Source: Azospirillum oleiclasticum (GTDB lineage: Bacteria; Pseudomonadota; Alphaproteobacteria; Azospirillales; Azospirillaceae). From it: a stretch of 64,000 nt of DNA. Under the pieces are notes generated by a model, which ran no database searches, was not told the DNA's origin, and saw only the letters and a list, made by a program, of their open reading frames with translations. The position numbers were made by a program, and so were the translations under genes. The stretch is taken from positions 276,702-340,701 of the forward strand of contig NZ_JABFFR010000011.1 in assembly GCF_013423485.1 (NCBI RefSeq), in the 5' to 3' direction. Positions within the stretch are counted from its first letter, which is position 1; the number at the start of each line of letters is the position of its first letter. Positions 35,808-43,607 of this stretch are shown piece after piece.

Positions 35808-37472
35808 TCAGACCCGGCGGATGGTGAAGCCCTTGCGGTACTCGTCGATGTGCGCCCGGCGCTGCTCCGGCGTCATCGCGCGCAGCGCCAGCAGCGGGCT
35901 GCGGATGGTGTGGCCGCGGACATGATCGAGCGTCCACATGTCCTTCTCCTCGAAGGACAGATGCGGCTGGGCGACCAGCGTCTTCCCGTCGGGGCGTACG
36001 AAGCCCATGTCCTTGATGGCGTCGGCCAAATCCCAGCCGTCATAGACCTCCTCCCACTGGCGGCGGCCGGAGAAGCGGCCCATGGCGGGGGTCGGACGGC
36101 CCTGGTACTCGGCCGCGAACGCTTCCTTGTGCGTCCAGCGGTCGACCTCGGAGGCGTAGGTGAACAGCTCCCCGTCCACCTCATCGACCTGGAAATCCTC
36201 GCGGATGACGCAGGGGACGAGGCTCGACCAGCAGCGGTGCGGGTAGACGTAGCCGGTGTCGGCGAAGGTGATGGGGACGCTGCCGGGTTTGCTCAGCTTG
36301 GCGTAGTTCTCCCACCACACGCCGAACTCGTCGTACCAGCCGGGGTACTTGCTCTCGAACCAGTCGAAGTCGCGCTCGGTCATCGCCTCGATGCGCCAGA
36401 AGTTGGCCCACCAGCCGGCCGAGAAAAACTGGGCGATCTTGTGCACGTAGTTTTTCTTCACGATGCTGTCGAAGGCCTCGTGCACGTCGTCGTGGTGGAT
36501 CTTGATGCCGTACTTTTCCAGCGGCAGCAGGTAGGTGCGGTAATAGTCCTCGAAGATCCAGCGGTGCCAGAGCTCGGCGTAGGATTCCTTGGTCTTGTCG
36601 CGGTGCTTGGTGCCGTACTCGATGATGGTGCCGATGGCGGCGTCCACGATCATGTGGTTCTGCCAGAATGAATAGCGGATGTCGCGCTCCAGCAGCAGAT
36701 GGTTGTCCGGTTCCTTCAGGACGGACATGAGCATCGAATGCCCGTTGCCGATGTGGCGGGATTCATCGCTCTGCACCGACAGGAAGACGGTGGGCAGGGC
36801 GTAGTCGCCGTTGCGCGCGGCCTCCGACGGCATCGCCACGAACAGCGTGTTGGTGAAGGCCGTCTCCGCCACGACCTGGAGGTAGATGTTGGACGCGGTG
36901 ATCGCGTCACCGGTCAGGAAGGCCTCGCCGAACTGCCGGCCGATGGTGGTGGCGTAGCATTTGCCGAACGCCTTCTCGGTGATGTCGAAGCCGGCGGGGT
37001 CGATGTAGTTCTCCATGTACCATTTCTTGAGGTTCATCTGGATCGTCGAGTGCCGGAACTCGTCGATCATCTGCATGGTGAAGCCGGTGCGCAGGTCGTC
37101 GCCGGGGGCGAGCTGGCCCAGCGTCGCCATCGACCGCGCGGCGGAAATCTCGGGGAAGGGGATGATCGCCAGGAACAGCTTCATCCACTCGATCCAGCGC
37201 GGCTCGACGTTGCGGAACATGTCGCCGCGGAGCGCCGCGTCCAGCGCGCCGTAGACCCGGTTGTCCTTCTCCTCCTGCATCGGGAAGTAGGAGCGCAGAA
37301 CCTGCTTCATCGGGTCGCGCGGCGCCTTGGTGATCTTGTAGTCGGTGGGGAAGCTCATGGCCTCCTGCACATAGGACGGCGTCCAGCCGAGATCGGCGAC
37401 CCGACGCGCCGCTTCCCCGATGCTGATGCCCTTCTGGCTGGTGATCTTGTTGAGCGTCAATCCATCCGGCAT
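35808..37472 (-). CDS. mimA: Binuclear-iron monooxygenase large (alpha) subunit MimA
   Basis: A 554-residue catalytic subunit. The six diiron ligands can be placed as E108, E138, H141 (DEFRH), E203, E237 and H240 (DESRH). Their spacing (30, 3, 62, 34, 3) equals that of soluble methane monooxygenase E114, E144, H147, E209, E243, H246. The length and sequence fit the propane-2-monooxygenase/MimA group, which hydroxylates propane, acetone, phenol and cycloalkanes in characterised members; the actual substrate here is unknown. The ATG at 37472 follows GGGAGAAG. First gene of a minus-strand operon behind a sigma-54 promoter. Confidence 0.92.
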   Translation of the reverse strand: MPDGLTLNKITSQKGISIGEAARRVADLGWTPSYVQEAMSFPTDYKITKAPRDPMKQVLRSYFPMQEEKDNRVYGALDAALRGDMFRNVEPRWIEWMKLFLAIIPFPEISAARSMATLGQLAPGDDLRTGFTMQMIDEFRHSTIQMNLKKWYMENYIDPAGFDITEKAFGKCYATTIGRQFGEAFLTGDAITASNIYLQVVAETAFTNTLFVAMPSEAARNGDYALPTVFLSVQSDESRHIGNGHSMLMSVLKEPDNHLLLERDIRYSFWQNHMIVDAAIGTIIEYGTKHRDKTKESYAELWHRWIFEDYYRTYLLPLEKYGIKIHHDDVHEAFDSIVKKNYVHKIAQFFSAGWWANFWRIEAMTERDFDWFESKYPGWYDEFGVWWENYAKLSKPGSVPITFADTGYVYPHRCWSSLVPCVIREDFQVDEVDGELFTYASEVDRWTHKEAFAAEYQGRPTPAMGRFSGRRQWEEVYDGWDLADAIKDMGFVRPDGKTLVAQPHLSFEEKDMWTLDHVRGHTIRSPLLALRAMTPEQRRAHIDEYRKGFTIRRV

Positions 37473-37653
37473 GTCGTCTTCTCCCTTGGAATGTGGTTGT
37501 CCGGCGGTCGTTGCGGCCGGACCCGGTTCTTGTGGCGAGGCGTCTTGTCGGGGTGTGGGCGGCCGGGGCCTTGGGTCCACCCTGGGCGCGGAGGGCGCCC
37601 TGGTGACGGCTGGTCGTTGGCGAGAGGCCGTGGCCACCTCGTGGCACCAATTC

Positions 37654-37669
37654 AGCAAGCGCCGTGCCA
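37654..37669 (-). promoter_or_regulatory. Sigma-54 promoter of mimABCD
   Basis: On the minus strand the bases read TGGCACG-GCGC-TTGCT, matching every defined position of the RpoN consensus (TGGCACG-N4-TTGCW), with the -24 GG and -12 GC ten bases apart. Transcription should begin near 37643. Confidence 0.85.
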
Positions 37670-37756
37670 ACCGCCCGCCGTGACGGCCAGGCTGCGGGTG
37701 GGCGGGCACACGGCCGCGGCCGCGTTGCATTCTGGGACATGCTGCGTCAACGGATT

Positions 37757-37773
37757 GTCCCAATATGAGACAG
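37757..37773. promoter_or_regulatory. Candidate activator (MimR) upstream activating sequence
   Basis: Inverted repeat TGTCCCA-ATA-TGAGACA (6 of 7 bases paired). A further half site TGGGACA lies at 37733-37739 and forms TGGGACA-N17-TGTCCCA with the left arm. The TGTC...GACA pattern is of the kind bound by AcoR/NtrC-like activators. It is about 90 bp from the -24 element of mimA and about 50 bp from that of the cytochrome operon. Confidence 0.6.
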
Positions 37774-37781
37774 TATGACGC

Positions 37782-37797
37782 ACGGACAGGTCCGTGA
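37782..37797. promoter_or_regulatory. Additional perfect palindrome CACGGAC-AG-GTCCGTG
   Basis: Seven-base perfect arms with a two-base centre, lying between the candidate enhancer and the + strand sigma-54 promoter. It differs in sequence from the TGTCCCA repeats, so a second regulator may bind here. Function not shown. Confidence 0.45.
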
Positions 37798-37823
37798 CCG
37801 GCCGCGCAGGCCATCGGCCGATC

Positions 37824-37839
37824 TGGCACGCCCGTTGCT
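37824..37839 (+). promoter_or_regulatory. Sigma-54 promoter of the cytochrome c-GMC operon
   Basis: Bases read TGGCACG-CCCG-TTGCT: the same seven and five bases as the mimA promoter, with identical ten-base spacing between -24 GG and -12 GC. Only the weakly conserved base after TGGCACG differs from the usual purine. Transcription should begin near 37850. Confidence 0.8.
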
Positions 37840-37918
37840 GTCTTTCCTTCCGGGGCTCGGCGCCGGAACCGCGCCCCACAGACCTCGGGCCCACAGACTT
37901 CAGGAGGGAAAGCGAGAC

Positions 37919-38323
37919 ATGACGCATGCCTTGCACACGCGGACGGTGACGCCGGCGCTGGCCGCGAGGTTGGCCCTGGCCCTGTTCGCGTTGCCAGTCC
38001 TCATGGCGCCGGCGGCGGCGGCGGAAGGGGAGGCGCTGTTCCGCCAGCAGTGCGGGACCTGCCATTCGGTGAAGCGCGACGACGGCCCGCGCGCCGGTCC
38101 CTCGTTGCACGGGGTCGTCGGCCGCAAGGCGGGCTCCGCGGCGGATTACGAGTATTCGGACGCCCTGCGGAAAGCCGGCATCACCTGGGACACCGCGACG
38201 CTTGAACGCTGGCTGACCAACTCCAACGAGTTCCTGCCCGGCAGCGTCATGAACTACCGGCAGACGAACGACACGGTTCGCCGGGAGATCATCCGATTCC
38301 TTCAGACCAGCGCCGCCGACTGA
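37919..38323 (+). CDS. Class I cytochrome c, periplasmic
   Basis: A 134-residue monohaem cytochrome. A Sec signal peptide (LAARLALALFALPVLMAPAAAA) precedes the haem-binding CGTCH in QQCGTCHSVKRDDGPRAGPSLHGVVGRKAG. A distal methionine ligand is available in PGSVMNYRQ. The fold resembles mitochondrial-type c2/c550 proteins. It is the first gene behind the + strand sigma-54 promoter and probably takes electrons from the dehydrogenase encoded three genes downstream. GGAGGGAAAG precedes the ATG at 37919. Confidence 0.9.
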   Translation: MTHALHTRTVTPALAARLALALFALPVLMAPAAAAEGEALFRQQCGTCHSVKRDDGPRAGPSLHGVVGRKAGSAADYEYSDALRKAGITWDTATLERWLTNSNEFLPGSVMNYRQTNDTVRREIIRFLQTSAAD

Positions 38324-38337
38324 ACCGGGAGAACCTG

Positions 38338-38733
38338 ATGGCAAAGATCATCCACATGATGGTGCGCGTCCTCGACGAGCGGAGGTCGCTGGATTTCTAC
38401 GCCCGTGCCTTCGGGCTGGAGCCGGCGGAGCGGCTGCCGTTCGACGGCTTCACGCTGATCTACCTGCGCAACCGGGAGAACGACATGGAGCTGGAGCTGA
38501 CGGTCAACCACGACCGGACGGCACCCTACACCCATGGCGACGGCTACGGCCACATGGCGGTGGCGGTGGACGAGCTGGACGGCGAGCACGCGCGCTTCAC
38601 CGCGCTGGGCTTCACGGTCACGCCGGTGAAGGAGTTCGCGCCCGGCGGATCCCTGCTGGCGCGCTTCTTTTTCGTCACCGACCCCGACGGCTACAAGATC
38701 GAGGTGCTCCAGCGCCACGGCCGCTACCGGTGA
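38338..38733 (+). CDS. VOC family protein, glyoxalase I-like
   Basis: A 131-residue vicinal-oxygen-chelate protein. Candidate metal ligands are H6, E53 (MELELT), H72 (GYGHMAV) and E122 (YKIEVLQ), the H-E-H-E set of glyoxalase I. The motif TDPDGYKIEVLQR is typical of that enzyme. It could detoxify a 2-oxoaldehyde such as methylglyoxal or act on an oxidised metabolite of the hydroxylated substrate. Its insertion between cytochrome and dehydrogenase genes is unusual. Its stop overlaps a Met codon in the next open frame. Confidence 0.85.
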   Translation: MAKIIHMMVRVLDERRSLDFYARAFGLEPAERLPFDGFTLIYLRNRENDMELELTVNHDRTAPYTHGDGYGHMAVAVDELDGEHARFTALGFTVTPVKEFAPGGSLLARFFFVTDPDGYKIEVLQRHGRYR

Positions 38734-38777
38734 CCGCTTCATCACGAACAACGGACCCTGGGAAGGAGATGTCGATC

Positions 38778-39332
38778 ATGCGCGTTCTCGACAAACGGAG
38801 CCGGATCAGCCGGCGAGGCTTCCTGAAGAGCTCGGCGGCGTCCACGGCCGCCGTCGGCGCCCTGTCGGGCGGGATGGTGTCGCTGCCGGCACTGCCGGCC
38901 TGGGCGGGGTCGCTGAAGGCCATCGATCCCGCCGCGGCGAAGACGCTTCTGGTCATGGTGCGGGACCTCTACCCGCACGACCGGCTGGGCGACGGCTATT
39001 ACGAGCGTGCGATCGCCGCCATGGACGAGGCCGCCGCGAAGGAACCCGCGCTCGGCAGGCAGCTCAACGAGGGTGCGGCGGCGCTCGACGCCGCCGCGCA
39101 GACGCAGCGCAAGACCCCCTACGCCGCCCTGAAGACGGAGGAGGAACGCGTGGCCGTCCTGAAATCCATGGAGGCCACGCCCTTCTTCCAGAAGGTGCGC
39201 GGCGACATGGTGGTCGCCCTCTACAACCAGCCGGAGGTGTGGGCGAAGCTCGGCTACGAGGGACCGTCGGCGGAGCTGGGTGGCTATCTGCACCGCGGCT
39301 TCGACGACATCGACTGGATCAAAGAGGCCTGA
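38778..39332 (+). CDS. Tat-exported small subunit of GMC dehydrogenase (gluconate 2-dehydrogenase subunit 3-like)
   Basis: A 184-residue protein with a twin-arginine signal (SRRGFLKSSAAS, then a hydrophobic stretch ending near PAWA). It continues with the subunit-3-like LLVMVRDLYPHDRLGDGYYERAIAAMD and a C-terminal VALYNQPEVWAKLGYEGPSAELGGYLHRGFDDIDWI. I start at the ATG at 38778, nine bases after AAGGAG; an ATG at 38769 directly follows that motif and is less well spaced. In this enzyme family the Tat signal of the small subunit carries the folded flavoprotein to the periplasm. Confidence 0.85.
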   Translation: MRVLDKRSRISRRGFLKSSAASTAAVGALSGGMVSLPALPAWAGSLKAIDPAAAKTLLVMVRDLYPHDRLGDGYYERAIAAMDEAAAKEPALGRQLNEGAAALDAAAQTQRKTPYAALKTEEERVAVLKSMEATPFFQKVRGDMVVALYNQPEVWAKLGYEGPSAELGGYLHRGFDDIDWIKEA

Positions 39333-39386
39333 CCGGTTCGGCACGCGTGAACCAACCGGCTGAACCGACACGGGGGAGGATGAGGA

Positions 39387-40958
39387 ATGGCTGCGAATTT
39401 CGCTTTGAATGACGACGGCGTCGTGGTGGTGATCGGCAGCGGTGCCGGCGGCGGGACGCTGGCCAACGAGCTGGCGCAGAAGGGCATCAAGGTCGTCTGC
39501 CTGGAGGCCGGCGGACGCCACGAGATCCAGGATTTCGTGAACGACGAATGGAAGAGCTTCGCCCAGATCTCCTGGCTGGACAAGCGCACGACCTCGGGCA
39601 CATGGCGGGTGTCGAAGGATTTCCCGAACCTGCCGGCCTGGATCGTGAAGGCGGTCGGCGGCTCCACCGTGCACTGGGCCGGCGCCTCGCTGCGCTTCCA
39701 GGAGCACGAGTTCAAGGCGCGCACCACCTACGGCGCCCTGGATGGCGCCAACCTGCTGGACTGGCCGGTGACCTTGGCGGAGATGGAGCCCTACTACGCC
39801 AAGGCCGAGAGCAAGATGGGCACGACCGGCACCAACGGCATTCCGCGCCTGCCCGGCAACAACAATTACAAGGTGCTGGCCGCCGGCGCGAAGAAGGTCG
39901 GCTATTCCGACTTCCACACCGGCAACATGTCGATCAACAGCAAGGCGCGCGACGGGCGCGGGTCCTGCCAGCAGATCGGATTCTGTTTCCAGGGCTGCAA
40001 GTCCGGGGCGAAGTGGTCCACCCTCTACAGCGAAATCCCGAAGGGCGAAGCCACCGGCAACCTGGAGGTCCGGCCGAACAGCCAGGTGCTGAAGATCGAG
40101 CACGACGCGCGCGGGCGCGCCAACGCGGTGCTCTACGCCGACGCGTCCGGAGCGGTGCAGCGGCAGCGCGCGCGCATCGTCGCGGTGGCCGGCAACTCCA
40201 TCGAAAGCCCCCGGCTGCTGCTGAACTCGGCCTCGCCGATGTTCCCGGACGGGTTGGCGAATTCCTCCGGGCAGGTGGGGCGCAACTACATGCGGCACAT
40301 GACCGGCTCGGTCTACGGCGTCTTCGAGAAGCCGGTGCACATGTACCGCGGCACCACCATGGCCGGCATCGTCAAGGACGAGTCCCGCTTCGACCCCCGG
40401 CGCGGCTTCGTCGGCGGCTACGAGATGGAGACGCTGTCGCTGGGCGTGCCCTTCATGGCGGCTTTCCTCGATCCGGGCGCCTGGGGGCGCGGTTTTTCCT
40501 CGGCCCTCGACGCGTACGACCACATGGCCGGCATGTGGCTGGTGGGCGAGGACATGCCGCGCGAGACCAACCGCGTCACCCTGCACGCGACGGACAAGGA
40601 CAAGTTCGGCTTCGCGATCCCCAACGTGCATTTCGACGACCACCCCAACGATGTCGCCATGCGCAATCACGCCTTCGCCCGGGGCTCGGCCATTTACGAC
40701 GCGGTGGGCGCCAAGCGCACCATCCACACCCCGCCATACCCCTCCACCCACAATCTCGGAACCAACCGCATGAGCGCGAACGCGCGCGACGGCGTGGTGA
40801 ACAAGTGGGGACAGGCGCATGACGTGAAGAACCTGTTCGTTTCCGACGGCAGCCAGTTCACCACCGGCGGCTCCGAGAACCCGACCCTGACCATCGTCGC
40901 CCTGGCGATCCGGCAGGCCGACTTCATCGCCGATCAGATGGGCAAGCGGGAGATCTGA
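39387..40958 (+). CDS. GMC-family FAD-dependent alcohol/sugar dehydrogenase, large subunit
   Basis: A 523-residue flavoprotein. The FAD-binding motif VVVIGSGAGGGTLANELAQKGIKVVCLEAG opens the protein. AVGGSTVHWAGASLRFQ, GNSIESPRLLLNS and the C-terminal catalytic region HNLGTNRMSANARDGVVNKWGQAHDVKNLFVSDGSQFTTGGSENPTLTIVALAIR are typical of the gluconate/fructose/sorbitol-dehydrogenase branch. There is no signal peptide, so export would depend on the Tat subunit encoded just before. Electrons would pass to the cytochrome c of the same operon. Because it shares control with MimABCD, its substrate is likely the alcohol made by that monooxygenase (inference). Confidence 0.87.
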   Translation: MAANFALNDDGVVVVIGSGAGGGTLANELAQKGIKVVCLEAGGRHEIQDFVNDEWKSFAQISWLDKRTTSGTWRVSKDFPNLPAWIVKAVGGSTVHWAGASLRFQEHEFKARTTYGALDGANLLDWPVTLAEMEPYYAKAESKMGTTGTNGIPRLPGNNNYKVLAAGAKKVGYSDFHTGNMSINSKARDGRGSCQQIGFCFQGCKSGAKWSTLYSEIPKGEATGNLEVRPNSQVLKIEHDARGRANAVLYADASGAVQRQRARIVAVAGNSIESPRLLLNSASPMFPDGLANSSGQVGRNYMRHMTGSVYGVFEKPVHMYRGTTMAGIVKDESRFDPRRGFVGGYEMETLSLGVPFMAAFLDPGAWGRGFSSALDAYDHMAGMWLVGEDMPRETNRVTLHATDKDKFGFAIPNVHFDDHPNDVAMRNHAFARGSAIYDAVGAKRTIHTPPYPSTHNLGTNRMSANARDGVVNKWGQAHDVKNLFVSDGSQFTTGGSENPTLTIVALAIRQADFIADQMGKREI

Positions 40959-40998
40959 GCGACGACGGCCTGAATCCGGGCCGTGCCCACGGATGCAC

Positions 40999-41027
40999 CC
41001 GCCGCCGGCCCTTCACAGGGGCGGCGG
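40999..41027. terminator. Possible hairpin between convergent operons
   Basis: CCGCCGCC/GGCGGCGG arms with a 13-base loop between the GMC gene (+) and the acyl-CoA dehydrogenase gene (-). No U-run follows on either strand, so a Rho-independent function is doubtful. The rest of the 232-base gap shows nothing recognisable. Confidence 0.35.
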
Positions 41028-41190
41028 CGGCCCGGGGCGCCCGATACCGAACCGCACGGGGTGCTCCGGAAGCCGATCGGATCGGGTCGTCGCCTTCCCA
41101 CCGGCCGCATGCCCCCCAGACCCAAAGCGCGAACCGAAGCGACGCTCCGCACCGGAACCACCAAGGTCATTCCACCTTCCGGCGATCCGC

Positions 41191-42357
41191 TCAGAACGCG
41201 CTGATCCCCGTCTGCGCGCGGCCCAGCACCAGGGCATGCACGTCGTGGGTGCCTTCCAGCGTGTTGACCGTCTCCAGGTTCAGCAGGTGGCGCATCACGT
41301 GGAACTCGTCGCTGATGCCGTTGGCGCCCAGCACGTCGCGGGCCATGCGGGCGATCTCCAGCGCGCGGCCGGCGGAGTTGCGCTTGATGATGGAGATCAT
41401 CTCCGGCGTCGCCTTGCCCTCGTCGCGCAGGCGGCTGACGCGCAGGACGGCCTGGAGCGCCACGGCGATGTCCGACTGCATGTCGGCCAGCTTGCGCTGG
41501 ACGAGCTGGTTGGCGGCCAACGGCCGGCCGAACTGGTGGCGCTCCATGGCGTAGGTGCGGGCGGTGTGCCAGCAGAACTCCGCGGCCCCCAGCGCACCCC
41601 AGGATATGCCGAAGCGGGCGTTGTTCAGGCAGCCGAAGGGGGCCTTCAGCCCGTGGGCGAGGGGCAGCCGGTTCTCCTCCGCCACGAACACCTCGTCCAT
41701 GGCGATCTGCCCGGTGATCGAGGCGCGGACGGAGAACTTTCCCTCGATCTTGGACGTGGTCAGCCCGGCCATGCCGCGTTCCAGCAGCCAGCCGCGGATC
41801 GTGCCCTCGTCGTCCTTGGCCCACACCACCATCACATGGGCGATGGGGGCGTGGCTGATCCAGGTCTTGCTGCCCGAGATCACCCAGCCGTCCGCCACCC
41901 GGCGCGCCCGGCTGCGCATGCCGCCGGGGTCGGAGCCGTGGTCCGGCTCCGTCAGGCCGAAGCAACCCAGCACCTCGCCGCGCGCCATGGCCGGAAGGAA
42001 GCGCTGCTTCTGCTCCTCCGAGCCGTAGGCGTGGATGGCGTTCATGGCGAGGCTGGTCTGCACGGTGACGGCGGAGCGGAAGGCGCTGTCCACCCGCTCC
42101 AGCTCCCGCATCACCAGCCCGTAGGCGACGTAGCCGATGCCGGCGCAGCCGTAGCCCTTGAGGGTGGCGCCGAGGAACCCCAGCGCCGCCATCTCGTCGA
42201 ACACCGCCATGTCGAACCGCTCGTTGCGGTTCGCCTCCACCACGCGCGGCATCAGCCGGTCCTGCGCGTACTCGCGCGCGGTGTCGCGGATCAGCCGTTC
42301 CTCCTCCGTCAACTGGTCTTCGAGGAGGAACGGGTCGTCCCAGCGGAAGCCACTCAA
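41191..42357 (-). CDS. Acyl-CoA dehydrogenase, glutaryl-CoA dehydrogenase-like
   Basis: A 388-residue flavoenzyme. [34 protein letters not shown] is the usual glutaryl-CoA dehydrogenase opening. It is followed by [40 protein letters not shown] and [25 protein letters not shown]. The best start is TTG 42357, whose T-T-G overlaps the TGA of the thiolase gene and has GGAG upstream; no ATG is available nearby. It would oxidise a dicarboxylyl-CoA (glutaryl- or adipyl-CoA) or short-chain acyl-CoA. Last gene of a four-gene beta-oxidation operon. Confidence 0.87.
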   Translation of the reverse strand: MSGFRWDDPFLLEDQLTEEERLIRDTAREYAQDRLMPRVVEANRNERFDMAVFDEMAALGFLGATLKGYGCAGIGYVAYGLVMRELERVDSAFRSAVTVQTSLAMNAIHAYGSEEQKQRFLPAMARGEVLGCFGLTEPDHGSDPGGMRSRARRVADGWVISGSKTWISHAPIAHVMVVWAKDDEGTIRGWLLERGMAGLTTSKIEGKFSVRASITGQIAMDEVFVAEENRLPLAHGLKAPFGCLNNARFGISWGALGAAEFCWHTARTYAMERHQFGRPLAANQLVQRKLADMQSDIAVALQAVLRVSRLRDEGKATPEMISIIKRNSAGRALEIARMARDVLGANGISDEFHVMRHLLNLETVNTLEGTHDVHALVLGRAQTGISAF

Positions 42358-43559
42358 CGGACCCGCTCCAGCACCACGGCGATGCCCTGGCCGACGCCGA
42401 TGCACATGGTCGCCAGCGCGTAGCGCCCGCCGGTGCGCTCCAACTGCCGCGCCGCGGTCAGCACGATGCGCGGGCCGGACGCGCCCAGCGGGTGGCCGAG
42501 CGCGATGGCGCCGCCGTTGGGGTTGAGGCGGGTGTCGTCGCCGGCGATGCCGAGGCCCTTGGCGCAGGCCAGGACCTGCGCCGCGAAGGCCTCGTTGATC
42601 TCGACCACGTCCATGTCCTTGACGGACAGCCCGGCGCGCTCCAGCGCCTTCTGCGAGGCCGGCACCGGGCCGTAGCCCATGATGCGCGGGGCCACGCCGG
42701 CGACGGCGCTCGCCAGGATGCGGACGGCCGGGGCGGCCCCGGCCTTCTCGCCGGCCTGCCGGCTGCCCACCAGCATGGCGACCGCGCCGTCGTTGACGCC
42801 CGACGCGTTGCCGGCCGTCGTCACCCCGCCCGCGTTCAGGGCGCGCAGCTTGGCGAGCGCCTCGGCGGTGGTGTCGGGGCGCGGGTGCTCGTCCACCGAG
42901 AATTCGGTCGGCGGCCCCTTGCGGGCGGCCGGAATGGAGACGGGCGCGATCTCGCCCGCGAAGAAGCCGGCCTCCTGCGCCGCCGCCCAGCGCTGCTGGG
43001 AGCGCAGCGCGAAGGCGTCCGCCTCCTCCCGCGTGATGCCGTGCTCGGCGGCGAGGTTGTCGGCGGTCTGCGGCATGGTGTCGGCGCCGTACTCCGCCTC
43101 CACCTTCGGGTTGGGGAAGCGGGCGCCGACCGTGCTGTCGAAGACCTTGAAGTCGCGCGCGAAGGCCTGCTCGGCCTTGGCGACCACGAAGGGGGCGCGG
43201 CTCATGCTCTCCACCCCGCCGGCCAGCATCAGCCCGCCCTCCCCGGCGGTGATGGCGTGGGCGGCGGCGATGACGGCGTTCATGCCGCTGCCGCAGTTGC
43301 GCTGGAGTGCGGCCCCCGGCACCTCGATGGGCAGCCCGGCGACCAGCGCCGCGTGGCGGGCGACGCAGCGGCTGTCCTCGCCGGCCTGGTTGGCGCAGCC
43401 CACCAGCACGTCCTCGATGTCGCCGGCGGCGAACGGGTTGCGGTCGACCAGCGCGCGCAGCACCCCGGCCAGCAGGTCGTCCGGCCGCACCCGCGACAGG
43501 CTGCCGGACAGGCGGCCGAAGGGGGTGCGCAGGCCGTCGTAGATGTAGGCGTCGAGCAT
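42354..43559 (-). CDS. Thiolase, beta-ketoadipyl-CoA thiolase-like (PcaF/PaaJ)
   Basis: A 401-residue thiolase with nucleophilic C89 ([12 protein letters not shown]), H356 in [14 protein letters not shown] and C386 in TMCIGVGQG. The N-terminus [25 protein letters not shown], the [19 protein letters not shown] segment and DRNPFA fit the PcaF/PaaJ subgroup, which splits 3-oxoadipyl-CoA into succinyl-CoA and acetyl-CoA. With the neighbouring dehydrogenase, hydratase and acyl-CoA dehydrogenase it forms a complete beta-oxidation turn. Confidence 0.9.
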   Translation of the reverse strand: MLDAYIYDGLRTPFGRLSGSLSRVRPDDLLAGVLRALVDRNPFAAGDIEDVLVGCANQAGEDSRCVARHAALVAGLPIEVPGAALQRNCGSGMNAVIAAAHAITAGEGGLMLAGGVESMSRAPFVVAKAEQAFARDFKVFDSTVGARFPNPKVEAEYGADTMPQTADNLAAEHGITREEADAFALRSQQRWAAAQEAGFFAGEIAPVSIPAARKGPPTEFSVDEHPRPDTTAEALAKLRALNAGGVTTAGNASGVNDGAVAMLVGSRQAGEKAGAAPAVRILASAVAGVAPRIMGYGPVPASQKALERAGLSVKDMDVVEINEAFAAQVLACAKGLGIAGDDTRLNPNGGAIALGHPLGASGPRIVLTAARQLERTGGRYALATMCIGVGQGIAVVLERVR

Positions 43560-43607
43560 GGAAGGTGTCCTTCGGGAAGCGGGAGCAGGGGAGGGCGGGA
43601 CTGCGCG

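Larger units (their letters stand above)
37473..37918. promoter_or_regulatory. Divergent sigma-54 control region
   Basis: 446 bases between mimA (-) and the cytochrome c operon (+). They hold a -24/-12 promoter for each direction, a central palindrome suited to a sigma-54 activator and a second palindrome; each is listed separately. The leader to mimA is about 170 bases and to the cytochrome gene about 70. Both mimA-side and cytochrome-side promoters are within normal enhancer distance of the palindrome. Confidence 0.75.

Noticed and set aside
35808..37472. Methane or toluene monooxygenase identity for the large subunit
   Set aside because: The diiron spacing is shared by all soluble diiron monooxygenases, but gene order with a GroEL paralogue and MimR-type activator fits the propane/MimABCD group better; there is no Rieske ferredoxin or separate mmoY/mmoZ arrangement.
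37641..37656. A third sigma-54 promoter (TGGCACC on the + strand)
   Set aside because: The downstream half reads CAGCA instead of TTGCW and the -12 GC is misplaced.
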